Shown: piece by piece, positions 13,850 through 22,127 of the stretch | How the letters are laid out: every line of letters starts with the position of its first letter | How positions within the stretch are numbered: the first letter of the stretch is position 1 | Source of the DNA: UBA11524 sp964383815 | GTDB taxonomy: Bacteria > Bacillota > Clostridia > Christensenellales > Aristaeellaceae | Length of the DNA: 27,067 nt | Assembly: GCA_964383815.1 (NCBI GenBank) | Contig: CAYLIC010000032.1 | Location: 1 to 27,067, forward strand | Direction of reading: 5' to 3' | Made by a program: the position numbers and the translations under genes | Notes under the pieces: model-generated | Told to the model about the DNA's origin: nothing | The model's input: only the letters and a program-made list of their open reading frames with translations | The model's database searches: none

Positions 13850-16552
13850 TTAAGCCTTGCGGCCCTTGCTGTACACAGCCTTGATGGCATCGGTGCTGTC
13901 CACCACGGGCAGGTTCTTCTCGCTGGGGGTGTCCACCTCAACGAAGTGCTTGCCGTAGTAGGCGTTCAGGTACATCTGCTTGATCTCGCTCATCAGGGGA
14001 TAGCGGGGGTTGGCGCCGGTGCACTGGTCGTCGAAGGCCTGCTCCACCATGCTGTCCAGGGTGGCAAGGAAGCTCTCCTCGCTGATGTTGTAATCGGCAA
14101 TGGTGTCCTTGATGCCCACGCGACGCTTCAGCTCGTTCACCGCGTCAATCAGGCCCTGGAGCTTCTGTTCATCGGTGTCGCCCTTGATGCCCAGGTATTC
14201 GGCCACCTCGGCATAGCGGGCCAGAGTGTGGGGATGATCGTACTGGGAGAAGGTGCCCATCTTGGCGGGAGCCTCGGCAGCGTTGAAGCGCAGCACTTCT
14301 TCAATCATCAGGGCGTTGGCAACGCCGTGGGGCAGGTGGTGGAAGGCACCCAGCTTATGGGCCATGGAGTGGCACACACCCAGGAAAGCATTGGCGAAGG
14401 CCATGCCAGCCATGGTGGCAGCGTTTGCCATCTTTTCACGGGCCTCCACATCGGTCTGGCCGTTGTCGTAGGCACGGGGCAGATAGGTGAAGATGGTTTT
14501 GAGGGCCTTCAGAGCCAGGCCATCGGTATAGTCGGTCGCCATGACGGAGGCATAGGCTTCCAGGGCGTGGGTCACAGCATCGATACCGGAGGCAGCAGTC
14601 AGGCCGCGGGGAGCGGACATGTGGAAGTCGGTATCGATAATCGCCATGTTGGGCAGCAGCTGATAGTCAGCCAGGGGATACTTGACGCCGGTCTTTTCAT
14701 CGGTAATCACGGCGAAGGGAGTCACCTCGGAGCCGGTGCCGGCAGAGGTGGGGATAGCCACAAAGTAAGCCTTTTCGCCCATCTTGGGGAAGGTGTATAC
14801 ACGCTTGCGGATATCGATGAAGCGCATGGCCATGTCCATGAAGTCGGCTTCAGGATGCTCGTACAGCACCCACATAATCTTGCCGGCATCCATGGCGGAG
14901 CCGCCGCCCAGGGCGATGATGGTATCGGGCTTGAAGGCGCGCATCTGGGCCGCACCCTCCATGGCGTTTGCCAGGGTGGGATCGGGCTGCACATTGAAGA
15001 AGGTAGTGTGGACAATGCCCATCTCATCCAGCTTATCAGCAATGGGCTTGGTGTAGCCGTGCTCGTACAGGAAGCTGTCGGTCACGATGAAAGCGCGCTT
15101 CTTGCCCATGACGGTCTTCAGCTCGTCCAGAGCAACGGGCAGGCAGCCCTTTTTGATATAAACCTTTTCGGGGGCACGGAACCAGAGCATATTCTCCCTT
15201 CTTTCGGCAACGGTCTTAATGTTCAGCAGGTGCTTCACGCCCACGTTTTCAGAGACGGAGTTGCCGCCCCAGGAGCCGCAGCCCAGCGTGAGGGAGGGAG
15301 CCAGCTTGAAGTTGTACAGGTCGCCGATGCCGCCGTGGGAGGAGGGGGTGTTGACCAGAATACGGCAGGTCTTCATCCGGGCGGCAAACTCCTGGAGTTT
15401 CTCCTGCTCGGTGGTCACATTCAGGTAGATGGAGGAGGTGTGACCATAGCCGCCATCCGCCACCAGGTGCTCAGCCTTGGCCAGGGCATCCTGGAAATCG
15501 GTGGCCTTGTACATGGCCAGCACGGGGGACAGCTTTTCGTGGGCGAATTCCTCGCTCAGCTCCACGCTCTCCACTTCGCCAATGAGAATCTTGGTACCGG
15601 CGGGCACGGTCACGCCAGCCAGCTCGGCAATCCTGGCAGCCTTCTGACCAACGATCTTGGCATTCAGGCCACCGTTGATGATGATGGTCTTGCGAACCTT
15701 CTCGGTTTCGGCAGGGTTCAGGAAGTAGCAGCCCCGGGCAGCAAACTCGCCCTTCACGGCCTCGTACACGCTCTCCAGCACAATCACGGACTGCTCGGAG
15801 GCGCAGATCATGCCGTTGTCGAAGGTCTTGGAGTGGATGATGGAGTTAACAGCCAGCAGCACATCGGCACTGTCGTCAATGATGGCGGGGGTGTTGCCGG
15901 CGCCAACGCCCAGGGCAGGCTTGCCGCTGGAGTAGGCCGCCTTCACCATACCGGGGCCGCCGGTAGCCAGGATGATGTCGCTCTCCTTCATCACGGTGTT
16001 GGTCAGGTCCAGGGAGGGCACGTCGATCCAGTCGATAATGCCTTCCGGCGCACCGGCAGCAACAGCCGCATCCAGCACCAGCTTGGCAGCAGCAATGGTG
16101 CAGCCCTTGGCCCGGGGATGGGGAGAGATGATAATGGCATTGCGTGTCTTCAGGGCAATCAGGCACTTGAAGATGGCAGTGGAGGTGGGGTTGGTGGTGG
16201 GGATAACGGCGGCAATAACGCCAATGGGCTCGGCAACCTTCTTGATGCCGTAGGCCTTGTCCTCTTCAATCACGCCGCAGGTCTTGGTGTCCTTGTAGGC
16301 ATTGTAGATGTACTCGGCGGCGTAGTTGTTCTTAATCACCTTGTCCTCAACAACGCCCATGCCGGTTTCCTCCACAGCCATCTTGGCCAGGGGAATGCGG
16401 GCCTTGTTGGCAGCGGAGGCCGCCGCCAGGAAAATCTTATCCACCTGCTCCTGGGTATAGGTGGCGAAAAGCCTTTGGGCCTTGCGGATCCTGGCAATGG
16501 CAGCCTCCAGCTTGTCAACACTGTCAATCACAACGCGATTCTGGTCATTCAT
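13850..16552 (-). CDS. adhE: Bifunctional acetaldehyde-CoA/alcohol dehydrogenase AdhE
   Basis: 900 residues from ATG 16552 (AGGAGG 8 bases upstream; a start ten codons earlier lacks a site). The N-terminal half is a CoA-acylating aldehyde dehydrogenase with catalytic C250 in NGMICASEQS and the nucleotide segment GVGAGNTPAIID. The C-terminal half is an iron-dependent alcohol dehydrogenase with LGGGSAMDAGKIMW and the metal-binding histidines in CHSMAHKLGAFHHLPHG. It reduces acetyl-CoA to ethanol using two NADH and in relatives assembles into spirosome filaments. It is the first gene of the six-gene fermentation/hydrogenase unit, and a Rex-like operator lies in front of it. The kinase gene starts 16 bases after its stop. 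Confidence 0.97.
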   Translation of the reverse strand: MNDQNRVVIDSVDKLEAAIARIRKAQRLFATYTQEQVDKIFLAAASAANKARIPLAKMAVEETGMGVVEDKVIKNNYAAEYIYNAYKDTKTCGVIEEDKAYGIKKVAEPIGVIAAVIPTTNPTSTAIFKCLIALKTRNAIIISPHPRAKGCTIAAAKLVLDAAVAAGAPEGIIDWIDVPSLDLTNTVMKESDIILATGGPGMVKAAYSSGKPALGVGAGNTPAIIDDSADVLLAVNSIIHSKTFDNGMICASEQSVIVLESVYEAVKGEFAARGCYFLNPAETEKVRKTIIINGGLNAKIVGQKAARIAELAGVTVPAGTKILIGEVESVELSEEFAHEKLSPVLAMYKATDFQDALAKAEHLVADGGYGHTSSIYLNVTTEQEKLQEFAARMKTCRILVNTPSSHGGIGDLYNFKLAPSLTLGCGSWGGNSVSENVGVKHLLNIKTVAERRENMLWFRAPEKVYIKKGCLPVALDELKTVMGKKRAFIVTDSFLYEHGYTKPIADKLDEMGIVHTTFFNVQPDPTLANAMEGAAQMRAFKPDTIIALGGGSAMDAGKIMWVLYEHPEADFMDMAMRFIDIRKRVYTFPKMGEKAYFVAIPTSAGTGSEVTPFAVITDEKTGVKYPLADYQLLPNMAIIDTDFHMSAPRGLTAASGIDAVTHALEAYASVMATDYTDGLALKALKTIFTYLPRAYDNGQTDVEAREKMANAATMAGMAFANAFLGVCHSMAHKLGAFHHLPHGVANALMIEEVLRFNAAEAPAKMGTFSQYDHPHTLARYAEVAEYLGIKGDTDEQKLQGLIDAVNELKRRVGIKDTIADYNISEESFLATLDSMVEQAFDDQCTGANPRYPLMSEIKQMYLNAYYGKHFVEVDTPSEKNLPVVDSTDAIKAVYSKGRKA

Positions 16553-16600
16553 CCGTATGTCCTCCTGTTCTGGACTTCGCATTGAACCTTATTCTCCGGT

Positions 16601-16618
16601 TCGTTAAAAGTTTAACAA
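16601..16618. promoter_or_regulatory. Rex (NADH/NAD+-sensing repressor) operator
   Basis: TCGTTAAAAGTTTAACAA matches the known Firmicute Rex consensus TTGTTAA-N4-TTAACAA at 13 of 14 fixed positions. It lies 49 bases upstream of the adhE start, where a repressor would block transcription. Rex control of adhE is well established in clostridia. No rex gene is in the window. Confidence 0.75.
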
Positions 16619-16635
16619 AAATAGCGACATAAAGA

Positions 16636-16654
16636 AATAATCAAAATGATTATC
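16636..16654. promoter_or_regulatory. Fur-box-like palindrome upstream of adhE
   Basis: ATAATCA-AAA-TGATTAT is a 7-bp inverted repeat. The 19 bases match the classic Fur box GATAATGATAATCATTATC at 15 positions. Iron control of an iron-rich enzyme unit would make sense, but A+T-rich promoter DNA can produce such matches, and it could also be a site for the LysR protein. Confidence 0.35.
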
Positions 16655-16658
16655 AGCC

Positions 16659-16674
16659 TTATCGAAATCGATAA
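16659..16674. promoter_or_regulatory. TTATCGA-AA-TCGATAA palindrome between lysR and adhE
   Basis: A perfect 7-bp inverted repeat with a two-base spacer, 10 bases beyond the lysR stop codon and 107 bases upstream of the adhE start. It has no following T-run on either strand, so it reads as a protein-binding site. The neighbouring LysR-type regulator is a candidate. Confidence 0.45.
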
Positions 16675-16683
16675 CCCCCCGGG

Positions 16684-17613
16684 CTACATGTACCGGCGCT
16701 TGGCGGCGCACAGGGCGGTGATGAACTGGCGGTCCAGCCCGGTCAGGCGGTAGCTGTCCCGGTAGATCAGCACGTCCTTATAGCGGCGGGTATTGTCCGG
16801 GCAGGGCTTTTCCACCAGCTGATACCTTTCCAGGATGCTGGCAGGCACCGGGGACACCCACATAAAGGTTTCGTGGTTGCGGTTCAGCAGCTCAAACTGG
16901 CTGGCCCGCTCAAACACGAAAATGCGGCGGTTGATATTGTCCGGCAGCTCCTCCTTCACCACCTTCGAAAGGGGGAGGGAAGGCACATAGGGATCCGCAT
17001 GGGCCACCTCGATATAGTTCTGCAGGTCGGCATAGGTCACCTTGTCCCGGGTGGCAAGGGGGTGATCCTGGCTCATAATCAGCCGGTAGGAGAAGTCCGT
17101 CACCAGCTCGTGGGTCAGGCTTTTTTCCTCCAGCAGGGTGTTGAAATACACATCGTAGGATTCGGCATAGCGCAGGATGCCCAGCTTATAATCGTTCTCC
17201 AGCACATTTTTGATGGTGCGGTGGGAATTGGTTTCCTTATAGAAAAGCTCTGCGCCGTCCTTGGTGAGGGATTTGGAAAACTCCGCAAAGGCCTCCGCGA
17301 TATAGCTGGCCCGGGGAACGGAAATGGAGAACTGCTGCTTCTTGGGCGAATCCTCCCTGTACAGCCGCTCCAGCTGGTCAATCTGGGTCAGGATGCGTTT
17401 GGCATAGTCCATAAACTGGTCGCCTGCCGGGGTCAGGCGCATGCCCTTGGCTGTCCTGTCGAAAATGGTGATGTTCAGGTCGGCCTCCAGCTCCTTGATG
17501 GAACGGCTCAGGTTGGGGATTGCCACAAACAGCGTTTCCGAGGCCTTGCTCAGCGAGCCGGCCCGAGCCACCTCATAGGCGTATTTCATGTGCATGATGT
17601 TCAACGTGGACAC
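16684..17613 (-). CDS. LysR-family transcriptional regulator
   Basis: 309 residues, the usual length. The N-terminal winged helix-turn-helix is clear (YAYEVARAGSLSKASETLFV, then PNLSRSIKELEADL and LFDRT-like IFDRTAKGMRLTPAG), followed by a linker helix and a two-lobed ligand-binding domain. The start is a GTG at 17613 with AGGAG five bases upstream; an in-frame ATG six codons later is the alternative. It lies on the same strand just upstream of adhE and divergent from the GH9 operon, so either could be its target. The ligand is unknown. Confidence 0.93.
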   Translation of the reverse strand: MSTLNIMHMKYAYEVARAGSLSKASETLFVAIPNLSRSIKELEADLNITIFDRTAKGMRLTPAGDQFMDYAKRILTQIDQLERLYREDSPKKQQFSISVPRASYIAEAFAEFSKSLTKDGAELFYKETNSHRTIKNVLENDYKLGILRYAESYDVYFNTLLEEKSLTHELVTDFSYRLIMSQDHPLATRDKVTYADLQNYIEVAHADPYVPSLPLSKVVKEELPDNINRRIFVFERASQFELLNRNHETFMWVSPVPASILERYQLVEKPCPDNTRRYKDVLIYRDSYRLTGLDRQFITALCAAKRRYM

Positions 17614-17643
17614 CCTTTCTCCTGCCAGCAGTTAGTTGCCTCA

Positions 17644-17672
17644 ATTATAATAAAAAAAGCCTGCCGACGCAA
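17644..17672 (-). promoter_or_regulatory. Promoter of the lysR gene
   Basis: On the minus strand TTGCGT (17667-17672) and TATAAT (17644-17649) are 17 bases apart, 31 bases before the GTG start. The -35 lies inside an inverted repeat whose arms are CCTGCC (17660-17665) and GGCAGG (17691-17696). Confidence 0.6.
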
Positions 17673-17723
17673 GACAAAATTGTGCGGCCGGGCAGGGTGA
17701 AAAGCATGAGTGCATTCCTTTCG

Positions 17724-17735
17724 GAACATCTGTTC
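17724..17735. promoter_or_regulatory. GAAC-N4-GTTC palindrome in the lysR/GH9 divergent region
   Basis: GAACATCTGTTC is a perfect dyad about 32 bases upstream of the GH9 promoter -35. It has the core of the Firmicute LexA box (CGAAC-N4-GTTCG) but not its outer bases, so the binding protein is uncertain. Confidence 0.3.
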
Positions 17736-17766
17736 AAAAAGTATCATCTTTTCTGCAAAAATCAAC

Positions 17767-17795
17767 TTGTATTTTCCCGTGGCCTGTGCTAAAAT
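17767..17795 (+). promoter_or_regulatory. Promoter of the GH9-SDR operon
   Basis: TTGTAT (17767-17772) and TAAAAT (17790-17795) are 17 bases apart and end 31 bases before the GH9 ATG. The leader is short, with GAGGG seven bases before the start. Confidence 0.6.
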
Positions 17796-17826
17796 CCAAA
17801 CAACAACTGAAGGACGAGGGTTCCAT

Positions 17827-20286
17827 ATGAGCTTTATACTGAATGAGAAGACCGGGTATTTCCAAAACCAGGGTGTGGACATTATGGCCTTTACCGACAT
17901 TTACCCCGAGGGACACCAGAGCGGCGTGAGCATCATTATGCACGGTCAGCGCATGGCTACCAACGGCGATGTGCGCCTGGAGCAGACCCCGGGCCAGTGG
18001 CAGCCGCTGCCCAAGCCGGGCCAGCGGACGGTGAACGCGGCGGAAAACACCATCACCACCCAGCTGCACTACCCGGACATGGACAGGCATCTGCGTGGCT
18101 TCAACCCCATGCTCTACCCGGATGTGGAGCTGGACTACACCGTGGCGGTGACTGGCGAGGGCGAACAGGTGCGGGTGACAGTGAACCTGGAAAAGCCCGT
18201 GCCGGAGGATTTCCTGGGGAAGGTGTGCTTCAACCTGGAGCTGTTCCCCGGGGAGCTGTTTGGCAAACCCTGGCTGATGGACGGGCAGCAGGGCATTTTC
18301 CCCACGCAGCCCAATGGGCCGACGCTCAGCGTTCCCTCCAACTACAGCCGAACGGATATGCCGCCCTTGCCGGACAGCCACGGGCACCGGCGGGAGCTGG
18401 CAGGCGAGGGCAAGGACTACAACCCGCTGCGGGCGGATGATGTGATTGCCGCGCCCTATGCCGTGGGCCGCCGCTTCACCCTCCGGCCGGAGGAGCCGCT
18501 CCGCCGCATGACCATCGAAAGCCTGCACGGGGAGCTGAAGCTATATGACGGGCGGATGAACCACAACAACGGCTGGTTTGTCCTCAGCACGGAGATTCCC
18601 GCCGGGCGCACGGAAAAGGCAGTGGAATGGCTCATCACCCCCAGCGTGGTGGAGGGCTGGCGCTACCCGCCGGTGGTGCAGGTTTCCCAGGTGGGATACG
18701 CCCCAGCACAGCCCAAGGTGGCGGTGATTGAGCTGGATAGCCGGGAGGAGGCGCTGGCCTCCGCCTCCCTGTGGCGCATTGGCGAAAGCGGCCCGCAGGA
18801 GGTGTGCAGCGCCCAGCCGGAGGTGTGGGGCAGCTTTCTGCGGTATCGGTACCTGCGGTTTGATTTCACCCAGGTGCGCGGGCCGGGCCTGTACCAGGTG
18901 CGCTACGGCGCAAGCCAGTCCGCCGTTTTCCGCATTGGGGAGGACGTTTACGACAGGGGCGTGTGGCAGCCGGTGCTGGAGTATTTCCTGCCGGTGCAGA
19001 TGTGCCATATGCGCGTGGCGGAGAAGTACCGGGTGTGGCACGGCCTGTGCCACAACGATGATGCCCGCATGGCGCCGGTGAACTACATCAACTTCGATGG
19101 CTTCATCCAGGGGCCGTCCACCCTGACCAGGTATGCCAGCGGGGAGCATGTGCCCGGCCTGAACGTGGGCGGCTGGCACGATGCGGGGGACTTTGACCTG
19201 CGGGTGGAATCCCAGGCGGGCGAAAGCTACATTCTTGCGCTGGCCTACGAGTGCTTTGGCGTGGATTACGATGCAACCACCATCGACCAGGGCCGGAAGG
19301 TGGTGGAGATTCACCAGCCCGATGGCAAGAACGACATTCTCCAGCAGATTGAGCACGGCGCCCTGTCCGTGCTGGCAGGCTGGAAAGCCCTGGGCAGGCT
19401 GTACCGGGGGATCATCTGCGGCGATCTGCGCCAGTATGTGATGCTGGGCGATGCCTCCAACATGACGGACAACACGCCCTCCGATGACGACCGCTGGGTG
19501 TTTACCGAGGACAACCCGCCCAGGGAGCTGTCCACCGCCGCCCAGCTGGCTGGCATTGCACGGGCGATGAAGGACTTCAATCCCGGCCTGGCTGCGGAGG
19601 CCCTGCAGGCCGCCCGGGAGCTGTGGCAGCGCACCCGGGTGGAGGGCGAGCACACCCGCATGGCCAAGGTGCATGCGGCGGCGGAACTGCTGCTGACCAC
19701 AGGGGAGGAGGCCTTCCGCACCCACCTGCTGGCGGAAAAGGAATTCATCCTTCAGCACATGCGCCAGCTGGGGTGGATTGCCGCCCGGTGCGCGGATGCC
19801 GTGGGCGAGGCCTTTGCTGCCGCTATCCGCCAGGCCATGCCTGCCCTGCGGGATGCCCTGGAGCGCCAGAGCGCCGAAACGCCCTATGGCATACCCTACA
19901 GGCCCCATATCTGGGGCGCTGGCTGGGGCATTCAGCGGCTGGGATTTGAGTATTACTTCCTGCACCGGGCCTACCCGGATGTGTTCAGCAGGGATATGCT
20001 GTTCAGCGCACTGAACTTCATCCTGGGCTGTCACCCGGGCAGCAACACGGCCTCCTTCGCCTCCGGCGTGGGTGCAAGGTCCGCCACGGTGGCCTATGGC
20101 ATGAACAGGGCGGACTTCTCCTACATTCCCGGCGGCGTGGTGTCCGGCACGGCGCTGATTCGCCCGGACTTCCCCGAGCTGCTGGAGTGGCCCTTCCTGT
20201 GGCAGCAGACGGAGTATGTGCTGGGCGGCGGATCATCACACTACATGTTCCTGGTGCTGGCGGTGCGCCAGCTGCTGGGACGATAA
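17827..20286 (+). CDS. Cytoplasmic glycoside hydrolase family 9 enzyme with extra N-terminal domain
   Basis: 819 residues from ATG 17827 (GAGGG upstream). A start 39 codons earlier would fall before the predicted promoter. No signal peptide is present. Residues 1-280 form a beta-rich domain I do not recognise. Residues ~283-370 (VVQVSQVGYAPAQPKVAVIE) are the CelD-type immunoglobulin domain found before GH9 catalytic domains. The catalytic domain follows, with GGWHDAGDFD (D452, D455, the base pair of GH9) and candidate acid E796 in QQTEYVLGGG. The usual HHR histidine motif near the C-terminus is not evident (GARSATVAYGMNRADFS instead). It may act on imported beta-glucan or aminosugar oligosaccharides; specificity is open. 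Confidence 0.85.
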   Translation: MSFILNEKTGYFQNQGVDIMAFTDIYPEGHQSGVSIIMHGQRMATNGDVRLEQTPGQWQPLPKPGQRTVNAAENTITTQLHYPDMDRHLRGFNPMLYPDVELDYTVAVTGEGEQVRVTVNLEKPVPEDFLGKVCFNLELFPGELFGKPWLMDGQQGIFPTQPNGPTLSVPSNYSRTDMPPLPDSHGHRRELAGEGKDYNPLRADDVIAAPYAVGRRFTLRPEEPLRRMTIESLHGELKLYDGRMNHNNGWFVLSTEIPAGRTEKAVEWLITPSVVEGWRYPPVVQVSQVGYAPAQPKVAVIELDSREEALASASLWRIGESGPQEVCSAQPEVWGSFLRYRYLRFDFTQVRGPGLYQVRYGASQSAVFRIGEDVYDRGVWQPVLEYFLPVQMCHMRVAEKYRVWHGLCHNDDARMAPVNYINFDGFIQGPSTLTRYASGEHVPGLNVGGWHDAGDFDLRVESQAGESYILALAYECFGVDYDATTIDQGRKVVEIHQPDGKNDILQQIEHGALSVLAGWKALGRLYRGIICGDLRQYVMLGDASNMTDNTPSDDDRWVFTEDNPPRELSTAAQLAGIARAMKDFNPGLAAEALQAARELWQRTRVEGEHTRMAKVHAAAELLLTTGEEAFRTHLLAEKEFILQHMRQLGWIAARCADAVGEAFAAAIRQAMPALRDALERQSAETPYGIPYRPHIWGAGWGIQRLGFEYYFLHRAYPDVFSRDMLFSALNFILGCHPGSNTASFASGVGARSATVAYGMNRADFSYIPGGVVSGTALIRPDFPELLEWPFLWQQTEYVLGGGSSHYMFLVLAVRQLLGR

Positions 20287-20298
20287 AGGAGGTAAATT

Positions 20299-21321
20299 AT
20301 GAGAGCACTTTTCATTGGCGGCACGGGAACCATCAGCATGGCGATTACAAGGCAGCTGGCGCAGGACCCGGCCTGGGAGCTGTACCTGCTGAACCGGGGC
20401 ACCCGCACAGAGGAGCTGCCCGCTGGCGTCAAGACCATTACGGCGGACATTAACAATGAGGCGCAGGCCTCTGCCGCCCTGGGGGACATGACCTTCGACT
20501 GCGTGTGCGATTTCATCGCCTTTGTGCCCAGCCAGCTGGAGCGGGACTACCGCCTCTTTGCCGGGCGGACGAAGCAGTTCATGTTCATCTCCTCCGCCTC
20601 GGCCTACCAGAAGCCCCTGGGGGATTACCGCATTACGGAAAGCACACCCCTTGCCAACCCCTATTGGGAGTATTCCCGCAACAAGATTGCCTGTGAGGAA
20701 TACCTGCTGCGCCAGTACCGGGAAAAGGGCTTCCCCGTAACCATCATCCGTCCCAGCCACACCTATGACGAGCGGAATGTGCCCGTGGGCGTTGATGGGA
20801 ACAAAAATGCCTGGCAGGTGCTCAAGCGCATGATGGAAGGCAAGCCGGTCATCATCCAGGGGGACGGAACATCCCTGTGGACGATTACCCATAATACGGA
20901 CTTTGCCAAGGGGTTCACTGGCCTGATGGGCAACATCCATGCCATTGGCGAGGCCTACCACATCACCAGCGATGAAACCGTGACCTGGAACCAGGTCTAC
21001 GCCATCATTGCCGATGAGCTGGGCGTGAAGCTCAACGCCTGCCATGTGGCCTCGGACTTCCTGGATGCCGCCGGGCCTTACGATTACCTGGGCAGCCTGA
21101 TTGGCGACAAGGCCAACAGCGTGGTTTTCGACAACAGCAAGGTGAAGCGGGCCGTGCCTGGCTTTACCTGCACCGTGCGGGCGGATCAGGGCCTGCGGTG
21201 GGCTGTGCGCCACATGCTGAACACCCCGGAGCTGCAGCAGGAGGATGCTGCCTACGACCAGTGGTGTGACAGGGTGGTTGCCGCCATGAACAAAGCGAAG
21301 GAGGAGATTCTGCATGGTTGA
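20299..21321 (+). CDS. NAD-dependent epimerase/dehydratase-like extended SDR protein
   Basis: 340 residues behind AAAGGAGG, 12 bases after the GH9 gene. The Rossmann motif is FIGGTGTISMAITRQL, the loop FISSASAYQ supplies the Ser, and YWEYSRNKIACEEY holds the Tyr-x3-Lys catalytic pair. RPSHTYDERNVPVGVDGNK is the substrate-side segment typical of nucleotide-sugar or sugar epimerase relatives. GTGTIS instead of GTGFIG puts it with atypical SDRs. It likely converts a sugar or sugar derivative freed by the GH9 enzyme, an inference from the operon. Confidence 0.85.
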   Translation: MRALFIGGTGTISMAITRQLAQDPAWELYLLNRGTRTEELPAGVKTITADINNEAQASAALGDMTFDCVCDFIAFVPSQLERDYRLFAGRTKQFMFISSASAYQKPLGDYRITESTPLANPYWEYSRNKIACEEYLLRQYREKGFPVTIIRPSHTYDERNVPVGVDGNKNAWQVLKRMMEGKPVIIQGDGTSLWTITHNTDFAKGFTGLMGNIHAIGEAYHITSDETVTWNQVYAIIADELGVKLNACHVASDFLDAAGPYDYLGSLIGDKANSVVFDNSKVKRAVPGFTCTVRADQGLRWAVRHMLNTPELQQEDAAYDQWCDRVVAAMNKAKEEILHG

Positions 21322-22060
21322 TATGAAGGGCCGCTGGTGCCTGATTACGGGCGCGGCACGGGGCATTGGCTATCTGACGGCGAAGATGATGGCGGAGCAG
21401 GGCGCCAACCTGATTCTCCACAGCCGTAAGCTGGAGCACACGGAAAAGGTGCTTGCAGAGGTGAAGGCCATGGGCGTGGAGGCCTGTGCCGTGGCAGCAG
21501 AGCTGAGCGACCTGGACGCCGTGAAGGCCATGCTGGCGGAGATTGACCGCCTGGGCGTGACGGTGGATGTGGTGCTGAACAACGCCGGTATGCAGATTGC
21601 CTACCGGGTGGACTACTGCAGCACCCCGGTGGAGGACTACATGGAGTCCTTCAAAATCAACACGGTGGCGCCGGCACTGATCTGCTACCACTTCCTGCCC
21701 AAGATGATGGCCCGCGGCTTTGGGCGCATTGTGAACACCACCAGCGGCATCCGGCTGGATCCCCAGCAGGCGGGCTATTCCGCCAGCAAGGCTGCCCTGG
21801 ACAAGATTACCATCGACCTGGGCAGCAAGGTGCAGGGCACCAACGTGCTCATTAACCTGACGGACCCCGGCTGGTGCCGTACTGACCTGGGCGGCCCCCA
21901 TGCACCCAACGACCCGGCAACCGCCATTCCCGGCATTGCGGTGGGCGCCTTTGTGGACGACGGCAAGTCCGGCAGGTACCTGAACGCACCCCACTTCACC
22001 GGCATGACCCTGGAGGCGGCTGTGGCGAAGGCAGAGGCGGAGTTTGACAGTCCCTACTAA
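21314..22060 (+). CDS. Classical short-chain dehydrogenase/reductase
   Basis: 248 residues, the standard length. Motifs are ITGAARGIGYLTAK (cofactor), LNNAGMQIAY, the catalytic Ser in VNTTSGIRL and YSASKAALDK (Tyr-x3-Lys), followed by LTDPGWCRTDLGGPHAP. It overlaps the previous SDR gene by 8 bases, so the two are translationally coupled. As the third gene of the GH9 operon it probably oxidises or reduces a sugar-derived alcohol or ketone. The substrate cannot be told from sequence. Confidence 0.9.
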   Translation: MVDMKGRWCLITGAARGIGYLTAKMMAEQGANLILHSRKLEHTEKVLAEVKAMGVEACAVAAELSDLDAVKAMLAEIDRLGVTVDVVLNNAGMQIAYRVDYCSTPVEDYMESFKINTVAPALICYHFLPKMMARGFGRIVNTTSGIRLDPQQAGYSASKAALDKITIDLGSKVQGTNVLINLTDPGWCRTDLGGPHAPNDPATAIPGIAVGAFVDDGKSGRYLNAPHFTGMTLEAAVAKAEAEFDSPY

Positions 22061-22092
22061 TTATATTTCAGCCAGAAACGGCATATTGTTTA

Positions 22093-22121
22093 TTGACAAA
22101 TTCCATGAACCATGGTAGCAT
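22093..22121 (+). promoter_or_regulatory. Promoter of the DUF1538-PII operon
   Basis: Perfect -35 TTGACA (22093-22098), a 17-base spacer, and -10 TAGCAT (22116-22121). Transcription from about 22128 would make a leader of about 175 bases before the TTG start. Confidence 0.75.
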
Positions 22122-22127
22122 TTTTGG

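Noticed and set aside
13075..13941. Aminoglycoside resistance gene
   Set aside because: The APH fold is shared by many metabolic and regulatory kinases; operon context and the lack of any resistance or mobility genes argue against resistance.
13799..16585. Very long plus-strand open frame (over 900 codons) opposite adhE
   Set aside because: It is the mirror of adhE's G+C-rich codon bias: repetitive, rich in Gly/His/Leu/Val, with no domain. The AdhE reading has all expected motifs and a good ribosome site.
18541..20034. Long minus-strand open frame inside the GH9 gene
   Set aside because: Opposite a gene with clear GH9 motifs; its translation has no domain and is explained by codon bias.
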